Shown: one piece after another, positions 1 through 7,913 of the stretch
Numbering within the stretch: the stretch's first letter is position 1
How the letters are laid out: each line of letters starts with the position of its first letter
From: Bacteroidota bacterium
Lineage (GTDB): Bacteria > Bacteroidota > Bacteroidia > Cytophagales > Cyclobacteriaceae
Assembly: GCA_018266055.1 (NCBI GenBank)
Contig: JAFDYT010000013.1
Coordinates: 1-64,000 of the forward strand
Length of the DNA: 64,000 bases
Direction: 5' to 3'
Position numbers and translations under genes: made by a program
The notes under the pieces: generated by a model
What the model was told of the DNA's origin: nothing
Databases searched by the model: none
The model's input: the letters and a program-made list of their open reading frames with translations, nothing else

Positions 1-887
1 CCGCTGCCACCGGTAGTTACCACATCTCCGGAGGAATCTCGCTCGCGCGCCAGCCCACTCACCGGGTGGCCGAAATCGTAAAAGTATTTTAAGGTCTGTT
101 GCTGCACTTTGTCGAGCAACTGGTCATCCGTAAGGAGCGGGAATTTAGGCGTCGGGTCAATGGCGGTATACAAAGTTTTAGTAAAGCCAGAGAAAGTCTC
201 GGCATTAGCTCCCTTCAGAGTAGTAAGCACACCAACCACATATTTATCTAATTGGTTGAATGGATTGCCGGCCTTTAGGGTGAGAGTTTTGTTTTGATTG
301 CTCAGTGAAACGGTCAATGTGCCGGCATTTTTTCCCGTTAAGGAAAAATTAGAGGCCGAGGTGTTTTGATCTAATGCGCTTGAAAAGTTGAATTCAAAAC
401 TGGGAGAAAGGGAAATATTGGTGACCTGATTTTGATTAGTCACATCGACGCCATCCACTTTAAATGAAACGAGCGTCAGCGTTCCGGCCATGGTCGTAAA
501 CGTCACCACCGTTTCGGTAAATGTCTCTCCTCGTTTTCCTTTAAGTGCAGATCCAAATTTCAACTGATAGGTTTGATGGGTTTGCAAATAAGCGACAGGC
601 TGGAGGGATAGCGTTTGATAATTATTGGTATAGGAAATTTTAAACGCTACGGCCGTGCTATTATGAGTAAGTGAAATCGCCGCTTTTGCGGTTGCAGTAT
701 CTATGGCGGCAGAAAAATTGACCGTCAGGAACTGGTCCGGAGGCACATTGATATTCGATTGCGAATCTGTGGTACTTAGGTTTATCGACCCGGCATTTAA
801 CTGTGAAATCGTTAAGGATGGCAGGGGATCGTTTTTTTTACAGGACACACAGATAGCCAACGCAACCAGTAAAAGGATATTCCGCAT
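1..887 (-). CDS. Glucoamylase-family lipoprotein with two N-terminal Ig-like domains, 3' part missing
   Basis: Reading the minus strand from the ATG at 887 gives an open frame of about 295 codons that runs off the left edge without a stop. It starts with a lipoprotein signal (hydrophobic stretch, then CVSC followed by KKND), so the product is probably an outer-membrane lipoprotein. Residues about 25-135 and 140-240 look like two SbsA/Big_5-type Ig-like domains, each with the pattern 'VNFSAAIDTATAK' or 'FNFSSALDQNTSA'. From about residue 255 the sequence 'LLDKVQQQTLKYFYDF' matches the start of the glucoamylase-like domain (PF10091), also found complete at 14247-15626. The family is thought to act on beta-glucans or related glycans, but substrates are mostly unknown. 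The catalytic part lies outside the window. Confidence 0.8.
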   Translation of the reverse strand, partial: MRNILLLVALAICVSCKKNDPLPSLTISQLNAGSINLSTTDSQSNINVPPDQFLTVNFSAAIDTATAKAAISLTHNSTAVAFKISYTNNYQTLSLQPVAYLQTHQTYQLKFGSALKGKRGETFTETVVTFTTMAGTLTLVSFKVDGVDVTNQNQVTNISLSPSFEFNFSSALDQNTSASNFSLTGKNAGTLTVSLSNQNKTLTLKAGNPFNQLDKYVVGVLTTLKGANAETFSGFTKTLYTAIDPTPKFPLLTDDQLLDKVQQQTLKYFYDFGHPVSGLARERDSSGDVVTTGGS

Positions 888-902
888 AGCAAATTTGATG
901 AA

Positions 903-930
903 AAGGCTTCCCGTTTTGCAGGGAAGCCTT
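903..930 (-). terminator. 10-bp perfect hairpin just upstream of the start codon at 887
   Basis: AAGGCTTCCC (903-912) and GGGAAGCCTT (921-930) pair perfectly around an 8-base loop. On the minus strand the stem is followed by TTTTC, as in an intrinsic terminator. It could end transcription from the receptor gene at 1166-3076, or act as a leader hairpin for the lipoprotein gene, whose ATG is only 15 bases downstream. A second, weaker inverted repeat (CGTTTC/GAAACG, 961-978) lies in the same intergenic stretch. No other gene is seen between 888 and 1165. Confidence 0.65.
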
Positions 931-1165
931 TAAACTCCCCTAAAACAAATAAACTATTTCCGTTTCCCTGAAGAAACGATTTAACCAATGAAAATTACTC
1001 CAGGAAAAAGAAAATAGACAAGAAAATGGGTGTAAATGGGTACAAAAAGTTAAATCTGATCCTGCCATAACCCTTGATTATTATCGCTTTAAAAAACATG
1101 AATTTCAACCGATTTCAATAGCCATTTATCTACTGATTAAGGCCGGTTTAACGCTTAAAAAACAA

Positions 1166-3076
1166 TCAATTTAAAATGTGATTTGGAGGCTGGATTTTAG
1201 CGTTTTTTCCACCCTTTGCCCGAGGCGATTTCGGATCGATGATAAGCTGTTCCCAGGCATTAAGTGGCGATTTTTCGAGGTCCATGCCAGAGATTCTTTC
1301 CATTACTTTCTTCTTAAAAGCCCAAATCGTGTTCAGCCGCAAGTCGAGCTCTTTAGATAAGGAGTCAAGTGTAAAGGCGCTTTTTTGAGAATGCGTAACG
1401 TAAGTGAGATAAAATGCTTTAGCAATAGGGAATTTGACCCGGTGGAAAATAGTATTGGCCGTAACCGACTCATTGTATCCACACCGGGTACACCGCCGAG
1501 CAAACTTCTGGGTTCCCTGCGAATATTTTGTATTGCCACACTTGATACATTCAAAATTATGCTTCCCTTTTAGTTCCTCCAGAAACCGGTAACACGCCAG
1601 ATCATCAGGGTAAAGGGTGGCAAACTCTTTAAAGTCCATGAGCTTTTCATGCATCCGTTCCTCCAGCACTTCCTTCACGCGATTCTTTAGTTTCCAGTTG
1701 TCAAGGTCAAGGATGGAGTTGATCTGGTTAATCTCCGCCGATTGCCGGTGAAGCTTCGTATTGCTAAGTTCAAGTTCTTCGTTTTTCTTGCCCAGCTCCA
1801 TGGTGCGCTCCTGCACTTTGCTTTCAAGTTCGCGGTTTACTTTATCTTTCAACTGCATGTTTACTTCATGCTGATGAATAATCCGCTTCATGGCTCGATC
1901 GCGATTGTCTTTCAGAATTCGTATCCGATCTCCAAGCGCCACAGTCAAAAAGAGCATTTCAATTACGAAGCTAAAATGAAGACTATAGTGCGTTGCCGTA
2001 GTGAGGGGAAGTAAATTGTAATACACAAGTGTGCGCAGGAAAAAACCGAGAAACAAAACACCATAGGCAATTACAAAAAAACGAGCCGGCTGATATCCGC
2101 TTCGCCACACTGAAATTCCAGAGAAGAAAATCAGCGAAAGTGGAATGATTTCAAAAGAGCGGAACGTGAGCAATTTTGGATAGATCAACAAGCTCACACC
2201 AAACCAAAGCGTACGCAATATCATCATTATCTTCAGCGCCCGATCGAGTTTTGGTGCATTGGCTCGAGTTCGCAAAAACCGTCGGGTGAACACCAGCGAC
2301 CAGAAGATCACCATGTAAAGGAATATTCCTACCGCCCAATCATTTATCTCAGGATGGCCCGGCCAGATAAACTGAAATCCGATTCCATCGTAACTCATGG
2401 CGTAGAATGCCACGCTAATAATGTAACAGATGTAGTAAATGAATTTTATTTCTCTGATCGCCAGAAATACCAGGAAGTTGTACATACTGATAATCAGAAT
2501 CATTCCGTAAAACATGCCGTAGAGGAAATATTCATTCAGCGCATACCCTACAAATCGATCGGCTGACCGTAGTGCAATACGCACGTCGGCAAACTCATGT
2601 GACCTGACTTTGAAATAATACGATTGAATCTCACTACGATTCAAATCCAAAACAATTTCAAAATTCTTATGACCAAAAGTTCGTTCATTAAACGGTTGAT
2701 GATCTCCCATTTTGATCAATTGATAGCTTCCATCGGCCTGCGGAATGAAAGCTTCGAGGGTATCAATCGTTTGATCATAGAATTCCAATAACCAAACTTT
2801 TTTACTCGCTGGGTTGGGTTTTATTGGTAGCCTGATCCAATAAGATGCATTCGTTTTGAAGTCTATATTTTGAAGATTAGACTGCTGCTTGAACTGCGAA
2901 GTAAACCCTGGCTTAGAAATGGTGCTGAAAGAAACGTTGTTGTCCGCATCAATAAAATAAGAAAGTTCGTAGGGCATGAAGACGCGCTCGTTGACTGAGT
3001 CATTGATCTCAATTACCGTCTGCGCTTTCAGACATGAACTAACAAACAGAAAAAATATTATCCACCGAAACATCAC
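1166..3076 (-). CDS. 7TMR-DISM membrane receptor with C-terminal IS1595-like zinc ribbon
   Basis: 636 residues. A signal peptide (1-19) is followed by a periplasmic 7TMR-DISMED2-type sensory domain (about 30-170), a seven-helix 7TMR-DISM membrane domain (about 183-385), a long coiled coil (about 388-480) and a cytoplasmic C-terminal domain. That last domain has a zinc ribbon with Cys510, Cys513, Cys529 and Cys532 in a CxxC-x15-CxxC layout, followed by 'ANTIFHRVKFPIAKAF' and a helix-turn-helix-like segment; this resembles the N-terminal DNA-binding part of IS1595/ISXO2-type transposases. No kinase, cyclase or HTH-LuxR output domain is present. The gene lies 41 bases downstream of the MBOAT gene and may be co-transcribed with it. 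The likely role is a membrane sensor that contacts DNA directly (inference). Confidence 0.85.
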   Translation of the reverse strand: MMFRWIIFFLFVSSCLKAQTVIEINDSVNERVFMPYELSYFIDADNNVSFSTISKPGFTSQFKQQSNLQNIDFKTNASYWIRLPIKPNPASKKVWLLEFYDQTIDTLEAFIPQADGSYQLIKMGDHQPFNERTFGHKNFEIVLDLNRSEIQSYYFKVRSHEFADVRIALRSADRFVGYALNEYFLYGMFYGMILIISMYNFLVFLAIREIKFIYYICYIISVAFYAMSYDGIGFQFIWPGHPEINDWAVGIFLYMVIFWSLVFTRRFLRTRANAPKLDRALKIMMILRTLWFGVSLLIYPKLLTFRSFEIIPLSLIFFSGISVWRSGYQPARFFVIAYGVLFLGFFLRTLVYYNLLPLTTATHYSLHFSFVIEMLFLTVALGDRIRILKDNRDRAMKRIIHQHEVNMQLKDKVNRELESKVQERTMELGKKNEELELSNTKLHRQSAEINQINSILDLDNWKLKNRVKEVLEERMHEKLMDFKEFATLYPDDLACYRFLEELKGKHNFECIKCGNTKYSQGTQKFARRCTRCGYNESVTANTIFHRVKFPIAKAFYLTYVTHSQKSAFTLDSLSKELDLRLNTIWAFKKKVMERISGMDLEKSPLNAWEQLIIDPKSPRAKGGKNAKIQPPNHILN

Positions 3077-3117
3077 ATTAAAGTTAATGAATTCAGACTA
3101 CAACAATACACACGAAA

Positions 3118-4617
3118 TCAAAACTGAAAATAAATGAAAGGTTGTATCCCTGCCGATTTGGTTTGCACTACAAGCAGAATGACCATCGTCACCAAAACTG
3201 CCTGAGCCACTACAGGAATCTGGCTTACTCTTTCCTGAAAATACAATTCTGTCCTTTTCGGAATAAAGTGAAGGATAAACCCAAGCACCATCAGGAAAAC
3301 TACGTATCGGTAACCCGCTAAAAATTCAACGAGTAGATGCGGCTTGAAATTATTGACGATCTGATCAATCACCTGACCGCTGATTTCCATCGTAGAAGCC
3401 CGGAAAAAAATCCAGCAGAAGCAGACAAAGTGAAACGTGAACAAAATCCCCAGCACGGGCATTACTTTCGTCACCCACGAATACATTCGGACTTTAGCTG
3501 TCAACTCGCCAAAGTATTTGTGCACCGCCAACGCTGCCCCATGAAGCCCACCCCAAAGCATAAATTTTAGTGAAGCTCCATGCCATAAACCGCCCAGCAG
3601 CATGGTGATCATCAGGTTGAGATACGTCCTAATTTTTCCTTTCCGGTTTCCGCCCAACGAAATGTATAAATAGTCCTTCAGCCAAGTTGACAGCGAGATG
3701 TGCCAGCGGCGCCAGAACTCGGTAATATTTTTAGACTGATACGGCGAGTCAAAGTTCTCATTAAACCTGAACCCAAGCAGAAGGGCGATACCAATGGCCA
3801 TGTCTGAATAGCCCGAAAAGTCGCAATAGATTTGCAAGGCGTAGCCATACACACCAAATAAATTTTCGAGACCCGAATAAAGCGATGGCGCATCAAAAAT
3901 CCGGTCCACAAAATTAAGGCTGATATAATCGGAGATCACCGCTTTCTTAAATAAGCCCGTGCAAATCAAAAACACAGCGCGGCCCATCATCTCGCGCGAT
4001 ACAAAGGTCGGCTTATGAATCTGTGGAAGAAAATCGGAGGCTCTTACAATCGGTCCGGCGACCAACTGAGGAAAGAATGAAACGAAAAATGCATAATCCA
4101 GAAAAACCGTCAATGGCTCAAGTTTCTTTCGGTACACGTCGATGGTATAACTGAGCGACTGAAACGTGAAAAAAGAAATCCCTACTGGCAGAAAAATATC
4201 AAGAGGCTCAAACGGAACACCAGCCATAGCGCTGAACATTTCGTGAATCAAGTTTCCGTATTTGTAATAGCCGAGCATACCAAGATTGGCCGCAAGGCTC
4301 ACTACCAACAACGAAATTCGTTTCCAATACTGCTTTGCATTTCCGATGGCTTGCGCCAGAAAAAAATCAACGATGATAGACCCGACAAGCAACAAAAAAT
4401 AAAATCCGCTGGAGCGGTAATAAAAATAGAGCGAAAACAAAGTGACAAAAAGGAGTTTGGGTCGCTGTGTTTTGCTGAGCAACGTGTAAATGGCGATGAA
4501 GAACGTAAACAGGAACAAGAAGAACCCGCTGTTGAAAAGCATCGGTTCTCCTTTATGAAAAACGAACTGACTCGCCAGCTTATGGATATCTAAATCGAAC
4601 ATACTCATTGTAACCAT
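3118..4617 (-). CDS. MBOAT-family O-acyltransferase (AlgI/DltB-like)
   Basis: 499 residues with about ten membrane segments. The MBOAT core is clear: 'FWRRWHISLSTWLKDYLYI' (His306) and 'LLGGLWHGAS' with the invariant catalytic His346, as in alginate O-acetylase AlgI, PatA and DltB. Proteins of this family move an acyl group across the inner membrane onto an extracytoplasmic polymer, usually with an SGNH-fold partner. The gene directly follows two SGNH-fold genes (38-base overlap with the nearer one if the first Met is used). Start codons at 4617, 4608 and 4602 are all possible; the last two remove most of the overlap. The polymer acylated here is unknown. Confidence 0.92.
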   Translation of the reverse strand: MVTMSMFDLDIHKLASQFVFHKGEPMLFNSGFFLFLFTFFIAIYTLLSKTQRPKLLFVTLFSLYFYYRSSGFYFLLLVGSIIVDFFLAQAIGNAKQYWKRISLLVVSLAANLGMLGYYKYGNLIHEMFSAMAGVPFEPLDIFLPVGISFFTFQSLSYTIDVYRKKLEPLTVFLDYAFFVSFFPQLVAGPIVRASDFLPQIHKPTFVSREMMGRAVFLICTGLFKKAVISDYISLNFVDRIFDAPSLYSGLENLFGVYGYALQIYCDFSGYSDMAIGIALLLGFRFNENFDSPYQSKNITEFWRRWHISLSTWLKDYLYISLGGNRKGKIRTYLNLMITMLLGGLWHGASLKFMLWGGLHGAALAVHKYFGELTAKVRMYSWVTKVMPVLGILFTFHFVCFCWIFFRASTMEISGQVIDQIVNNFKPHLLVEFLAGYRYVVFLMVLGFILHFIPKRTELYFQERVSQIPVVAQAVLVTMVILLVVQTKSAGIQPFIYFQF

Positions 4618-5827
4618 TCATCAACGCCTGATACAACATGGTGCCTTGCACCTCATACCCGGTTCTTGTCGCGTGGATTCCGTCGGCCTGCATTAGCCCA
4701 TTTTTCTTCCAGTGATCGGCAGAATGTTTGCCACCTGCCACCGTATACAGATCCCAGCAAGCCAGCTTTTTCTCATCCACAAATTTCATCAGTTTACTTT
4801 GCACCGTCTCGACACCAGGATTTCGCCTGGTCCTCTTTCTAAAAAAGTCCATCGGTGTAGTAATCAAAAACAATGCTTTTGGGTTTGCCTGTTGCAGTTT
4901 GGTCACAAACGTTTCGATCTGCTCTTCAAATTGTTTGTCAACGTACGGGTACTCGATAGCTTCGTTGGTGCCCAGAGATATTATGAAAAGATCCGGCTCA
5001 AGTGCCGGTGTCTGCTCCACAAAAAATTCGGCCGCTAAATAATGCCGGAACTTCGCGCCATTGCCACCGATCGCGTGATACTTGACTCCCGGATTAGAAT
5101 TCGAAAAATTAATTCCGAAAAGAGTAAACTGTTCTTGAAAAGTTGTGGGCTGCAAGATTTGAAACTCTACCTGATGTGCCTTGTAGGGCAACGCTACCGA
5201 CGAGAAGTTTGCAAAGCTTTCGTACGTGTACGGGCCAACATACGCCAGCGCATGATTCACCGAGTCGCTCACCATAATATTATAACTACTGAAATCCTTT
5301 TTGTAAAAAAGATCAATACGGTTGAAGCTATAATCCAGCAAAGGGCTGTCGATGGTTCGCATAGTAAATTTGGCATTGGGTTGTACCGTGCGAATGGTCG
5401 AGGCGCCCAAACCGATGGGCAATGGCTGATCCGTAAAAACGATTCGCTTCGCTTCCCACACGGAGCTCGACGAAGAAGAAATGGTTTGAGGCTCATTCGT
5501 CTTTGCAATCCTTCCCGGAAAAACAAATCCCCGGCCGGCATTGCCAAACTCCTTCTGCATGAATTGGCGTACGGTGTGCGTCAGGAAATCTGCCTGGATG
5601 TGCGAGTCGCCGATATGAACAATATTCACTGCCCCTTTCTTATTTTTCTTTAGCTGATACAGCTTATCAAAAAAAGCAGAGAGCGAGGGCGAATTGATAA
5701 TTTGATTATTATTCCAATCAATGAATGGATACTTTCCGATTGGGTCAACCTTCACGGTATCTTGCGCGGCAAGTTGCACCACGAGACCTACCAAAAGAAA
5801 GACGATCAGGCTAACGTTTTTTTTCAT
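4580..5827 (-). CDS. SGNH/GDSL-fold protein, probable acyltransferase partner
   Basis: The likely start is the third in-frame Met (5827, MKKNVSL), because it gives a clean signal peptide ending near LAAQ; an ATG at 5854 would add nine residues and enlarge the overlap with the upstream gene. The product is about 415 residues and exported. The nucleophile motif is GDSH (Ser about residue 75) and the C-terminal catalytic pair is in 'ADGIHATRTGY' (Asp and His). 'ISLGTNEAIEYP' resembles block III of the SGNH superfamily. Together with the adjacent MBOAT protein this matches AlgJ/AlgX- or PatB-like systems that place acetyl groups on periplasmic or surface polymers. Donor and acceptor are not identifiable. 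Confidence 0.83.
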   Translation of the reverse strand: MKKNVSLIVFLLVGLVVQLAAQDTVKVDPIGKYPFIDWNNNQIINSPSLSAFFDKLYQLKKNKKGAVNIVHIGDSHIQADFLTHTVRQFMQKEFGNAGRGFVFPGRIAKTNEPQTISSSSSSVWEAKRIVFTDQPLPIGLGASTIRTVQPNAKFTMRTIDSPLLDYSFNRIDLFYKKDFSSYNIMVSDSVNHALAYVGPYTYESFANFSSVALPYKAHQVEFQILQPTTFQEQFTLFGINFSNSNPGVKYHAIGGNGAKFRHYLAAEFFVEQTPALEPDLFIISLGTNEAIEYPYVDKQFEEQIETFVTKLQQANPKALFLITTPMDFFRKRTRRNPGVETVQSKLMKFVDEKKLACWDLYTVAGGKHSADHWKKNGLMQADGIHATRTGYEVQGTMLYQALMNGYNEYVRFRYP

Positions 5828-7133
5828 ACTTCGCTTTTTCATGCAACACGGCATCGGCCAATTTTTTTGCTAATTTCCTTCCTCCCCTAAACGTGAGGTG
5901 AGTATAATCTTTTGCGGCGAGTGGCGGATTAGCTTCGGTGTATTTCACCATGCTGTTTTCTCCGCCCATCGCTTCGTACATATCCCAAAAAGCTATCCCT
6001 GTTTTTTGTGCTATCTTCCGCTGTGCGCTACGCATGTGAAGGATCCCAGGCATGGTAACAAATTTTCCTTTCTGATTGCTGCTTCGATCGCCGATACTGA
6101 TCAGCAAAAAGCCGCATTCAGGAAAACTCTCCTTCATTCGGTTGATCAGCGTTGACATTCGCTCGACGTACCAGCCATATCCGGTGGTGTCTTTTTCCGA
6201 AAGCACATTCAAACCATACTGCAAAATCACCAGCTTATAGTTTCGTAGTGAATTGAATTGCGTCATACGCGAAGGATCCACAGAGTATAACCCCATACCC
6301 GGATTACTTCTCATTGAAAAATTATCAACTGTTACTCCAAGGCTGTCTTCGAATACCGCGCCATACAACCTCAAACTATCGTGCGGCTGGAAAGACATTT
6401 TTAAAGAATTAAAGTTTCGTTGTGGCAACACAAATTCAATCAATGACGATGGTTCAAATTCTTTGGTGGTCATTACTGAGTCGTTGACAGCATAATTCAA
6501 CGTGAAAGGCATATCGGCCTCGAAATAAATTTTACCTGTCAAAAAATTCTTTCGGGCGGCTGTGTAATGTACTTCATTATTATCCTCCGGTTTAAAGCAA
6601 TAACCGGGAAGGCCGAGCGGGGCATAACTGTTTTTCTTACCGACGATGCTGTACGTTTTCCAATTTGAAAATTCGTGCTGTATGGTAGTCCGGAATTTTG
6701 CCACCTCCGATGTGATCGGCACATATCCCACTCCTCTCCCACCAAACAGCAACTGTAGTGTGTCACGAAAAGGAGCACATAAAATGTCTCCTTCGATAAA
6801 CGAATCTCCGAAAAAAGCCACGCGCACCGGGCTTTTCCTTGCACTTCTCAACGCATTCACAAAATAGCTGAGATTATTGCTTCCGAAATCTTCAAAATAG
6901 ACCGGCCCAGATTTATGAACGGGTATAATTTCAATTACCGAATCCTTCTTTTCAGACACAGAATCTTTCGCCGCAATTGGAGGCTTCTCATCAAGGCGGA
7001 CATCCGCAAGCAGATCTGGAATCTTTACCTGGTAGCCGAAAACAGAAAACTCAGGCAATAAGGAAATCGCAAACAAAAAAGAGATGACCAATACCAGGAG
7101 GTAAAAAATTTGTTTCAACCGATTTTCAGTCAT
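5811..7133 (-). CDS. Second SGNH/GDSL-fold membrane-anchored protein
   Basis: 440 residues with one N-terminal membrane anchor (about 8-28) and a periplasmic domain. The nucleophile motif is 'VAFFGDSFIEGD' (Ser111) and the catalytic pair lies in 'DYTHLTFRGG' near the C-terminus. Blocks 'LQYGLNVLSE' and 'LISIGDRSS' also fit the SGNH fold. It is a distant paralogue of the next gene downstream, whose start codon lies within its last codons (17-base overlap), so the two are translationally coupled. Two SGNH proteins beside one MBOAT protein is the arrangement known for alginate (AlgJ and AlgX), where one passes acetyl groups and the other finishes transfer; a similar division of labour is inferred here. 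Confidence 0.82.
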   Translation of the reverse strand: MTENRLKQIFYLLVLVISFLFAISLLPEFSVFGYQVKIPDLLADVRLDEKPPIAAKDSVSEKKDSVIEIIPVHKSGPVYFEDFGSNNLSYFVNALRSARKSPVRVAFFGDSFIEGDILCAPFRDTLQLLFGGRGVGYVPITSEVAKFRTTIQHEFSNWKTYSIVGKKNSYAPLGLPGYCFKPEDNNEVHYTAARKNFLTGKIYFEADMPFTLNYAVNDSVMTTKEFEPSSLIEFVLPQRNFNSLKMSFQPHDSLRLYGAVFEDSLGVTVDNFSMRSNPGMGLYSVDPSRMTQFNSLRNYKLVILQYGLNVLSEKDTTGYGWYVERMSTLINRMKESFPECGFLLISIGDRSSNQKGKFVTMPGILHMRSAQRKIAQKTGIAFWDMYEAMGGENSMVKYTEANPPLAAKDYTHLTFRGGRKLAKKLADAVLHEKAKYEKKR

Positions 7134-7143
7134 GCGTAGTTGG

Positions 7144-7911
7144 TCAAACGTATCCGGCCACTTTGTACATCAGGTAGCCCACCCATTCTCTGAACAAAAT
7201 TTGCCAGTTAAATAAAGCCTCAGTTTTTGGAATAACCAACACATCAAGACCAAATTTTCTTTTATGCGAAATAAAGTCAACACTGAAACAATCCATCGCC
7301 CAGCCTACTTTGGCGAAACAGGCCGCAGACCGCCGCATGTGAAATGCCGACGTGACCAGCAGACACTCGGAGGGTGTAGATTTACCTTCAAGGATTTTCT
7401 TAACCGCCAGCGCCGACTCGTGTGTGTTTCTCGACTCATTTTCCAGCACAATGTCTTGCTGAGGTATTCCCATCAACAGTAGTGCATCGTTTACTTCGTC
7501 GGCTTCTTTGCGTTCGCGTGTAGTCAGCTGTCCGCTGCCACCCGTCACGAGAATTTTTTTCACCTTACCCAACTTATACAACTGCACGGTGTGCGTCACG
7601 CGGTCGGCACCGCGGTTGAAGTACACCCTGTCGGTAGTTTCAACATCTGATTTGGTAATGCCCGTAAGTAAAATCGCCCACGTGTAATTCTTCTTCATAC
7701 TTTGATATGGGGTAACAGGCACTTCCCAAAGTCGCACTGCCTCATTGGCGATAAAATCGTTGGAAAGAAACAGCAAAAGGAAAAGCCCTGTCAAAAAAAA
7801 ACGCTTCTTCAACGTCTGCCTTCGTACCAAAGCAGACGCAATAAACAACCCACAGATAATTACAATGGGCATGATCAGGTACACCAGAATTTTCGAGAGA
7901 ACGAAAAACAT
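7144..7911 (-). CDS. ElyC/SanA/YdcF family protein (DUF218)
   Basis: 255 residues with two N-terminal membrane helices (about 1-30 and 38-58) and a DUF218 domain: 'AILLTGI', 'RGADRVTHTVQLYKLGKVK', 'ILVTGGSG', then 'ESRNTHESA' and 'LLVTSAFHMRRS'. These acidic and arginine/histidine motifs define the ElyC/SanA/YdcF family, linked in enterobacteria to envelope integrity and use of the undecaprenyl carrier lipid. Its place between an ABC transporter gene (2-base gap) and the acyltransferase genes (10-base gap) supports a role in making or modifying an envelope polymer. The biochemical activity of the family is unresolved. Confidence 0.85.
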   Translation of the reverse strand: MFFVLSKILVYLIMPIVIICGLFIASALVRRQTLKKRFFLTGLFLLLFLSNDFIANEAVRLWEVPVTPYQSMKKNYTWAILLTGITKSDVETTDRVYFNRGADRVTHTVQLYKLGKVKKILVTGGSGQLTTRERKEADEVNDALLLMGIPQQDIVLENESRNTHESALAVKKILEGKSTPSECLLVTSAFHMRRSAACFAKVGWAMDCFSVDFISHKRKFGLDVLVIPKTEALFNWQILFREWVGYLMYKVAGYV

Positions 7912-7913
7912 GC

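Noticed and set aside
1166-3076. Receptor gene as an IS1595 insertion
   Set aside because: Only the zinc-ribbon/HTH-like part resembles the transposase; there is no DDE catalytic domain and no terminal inverted repeats were seen.
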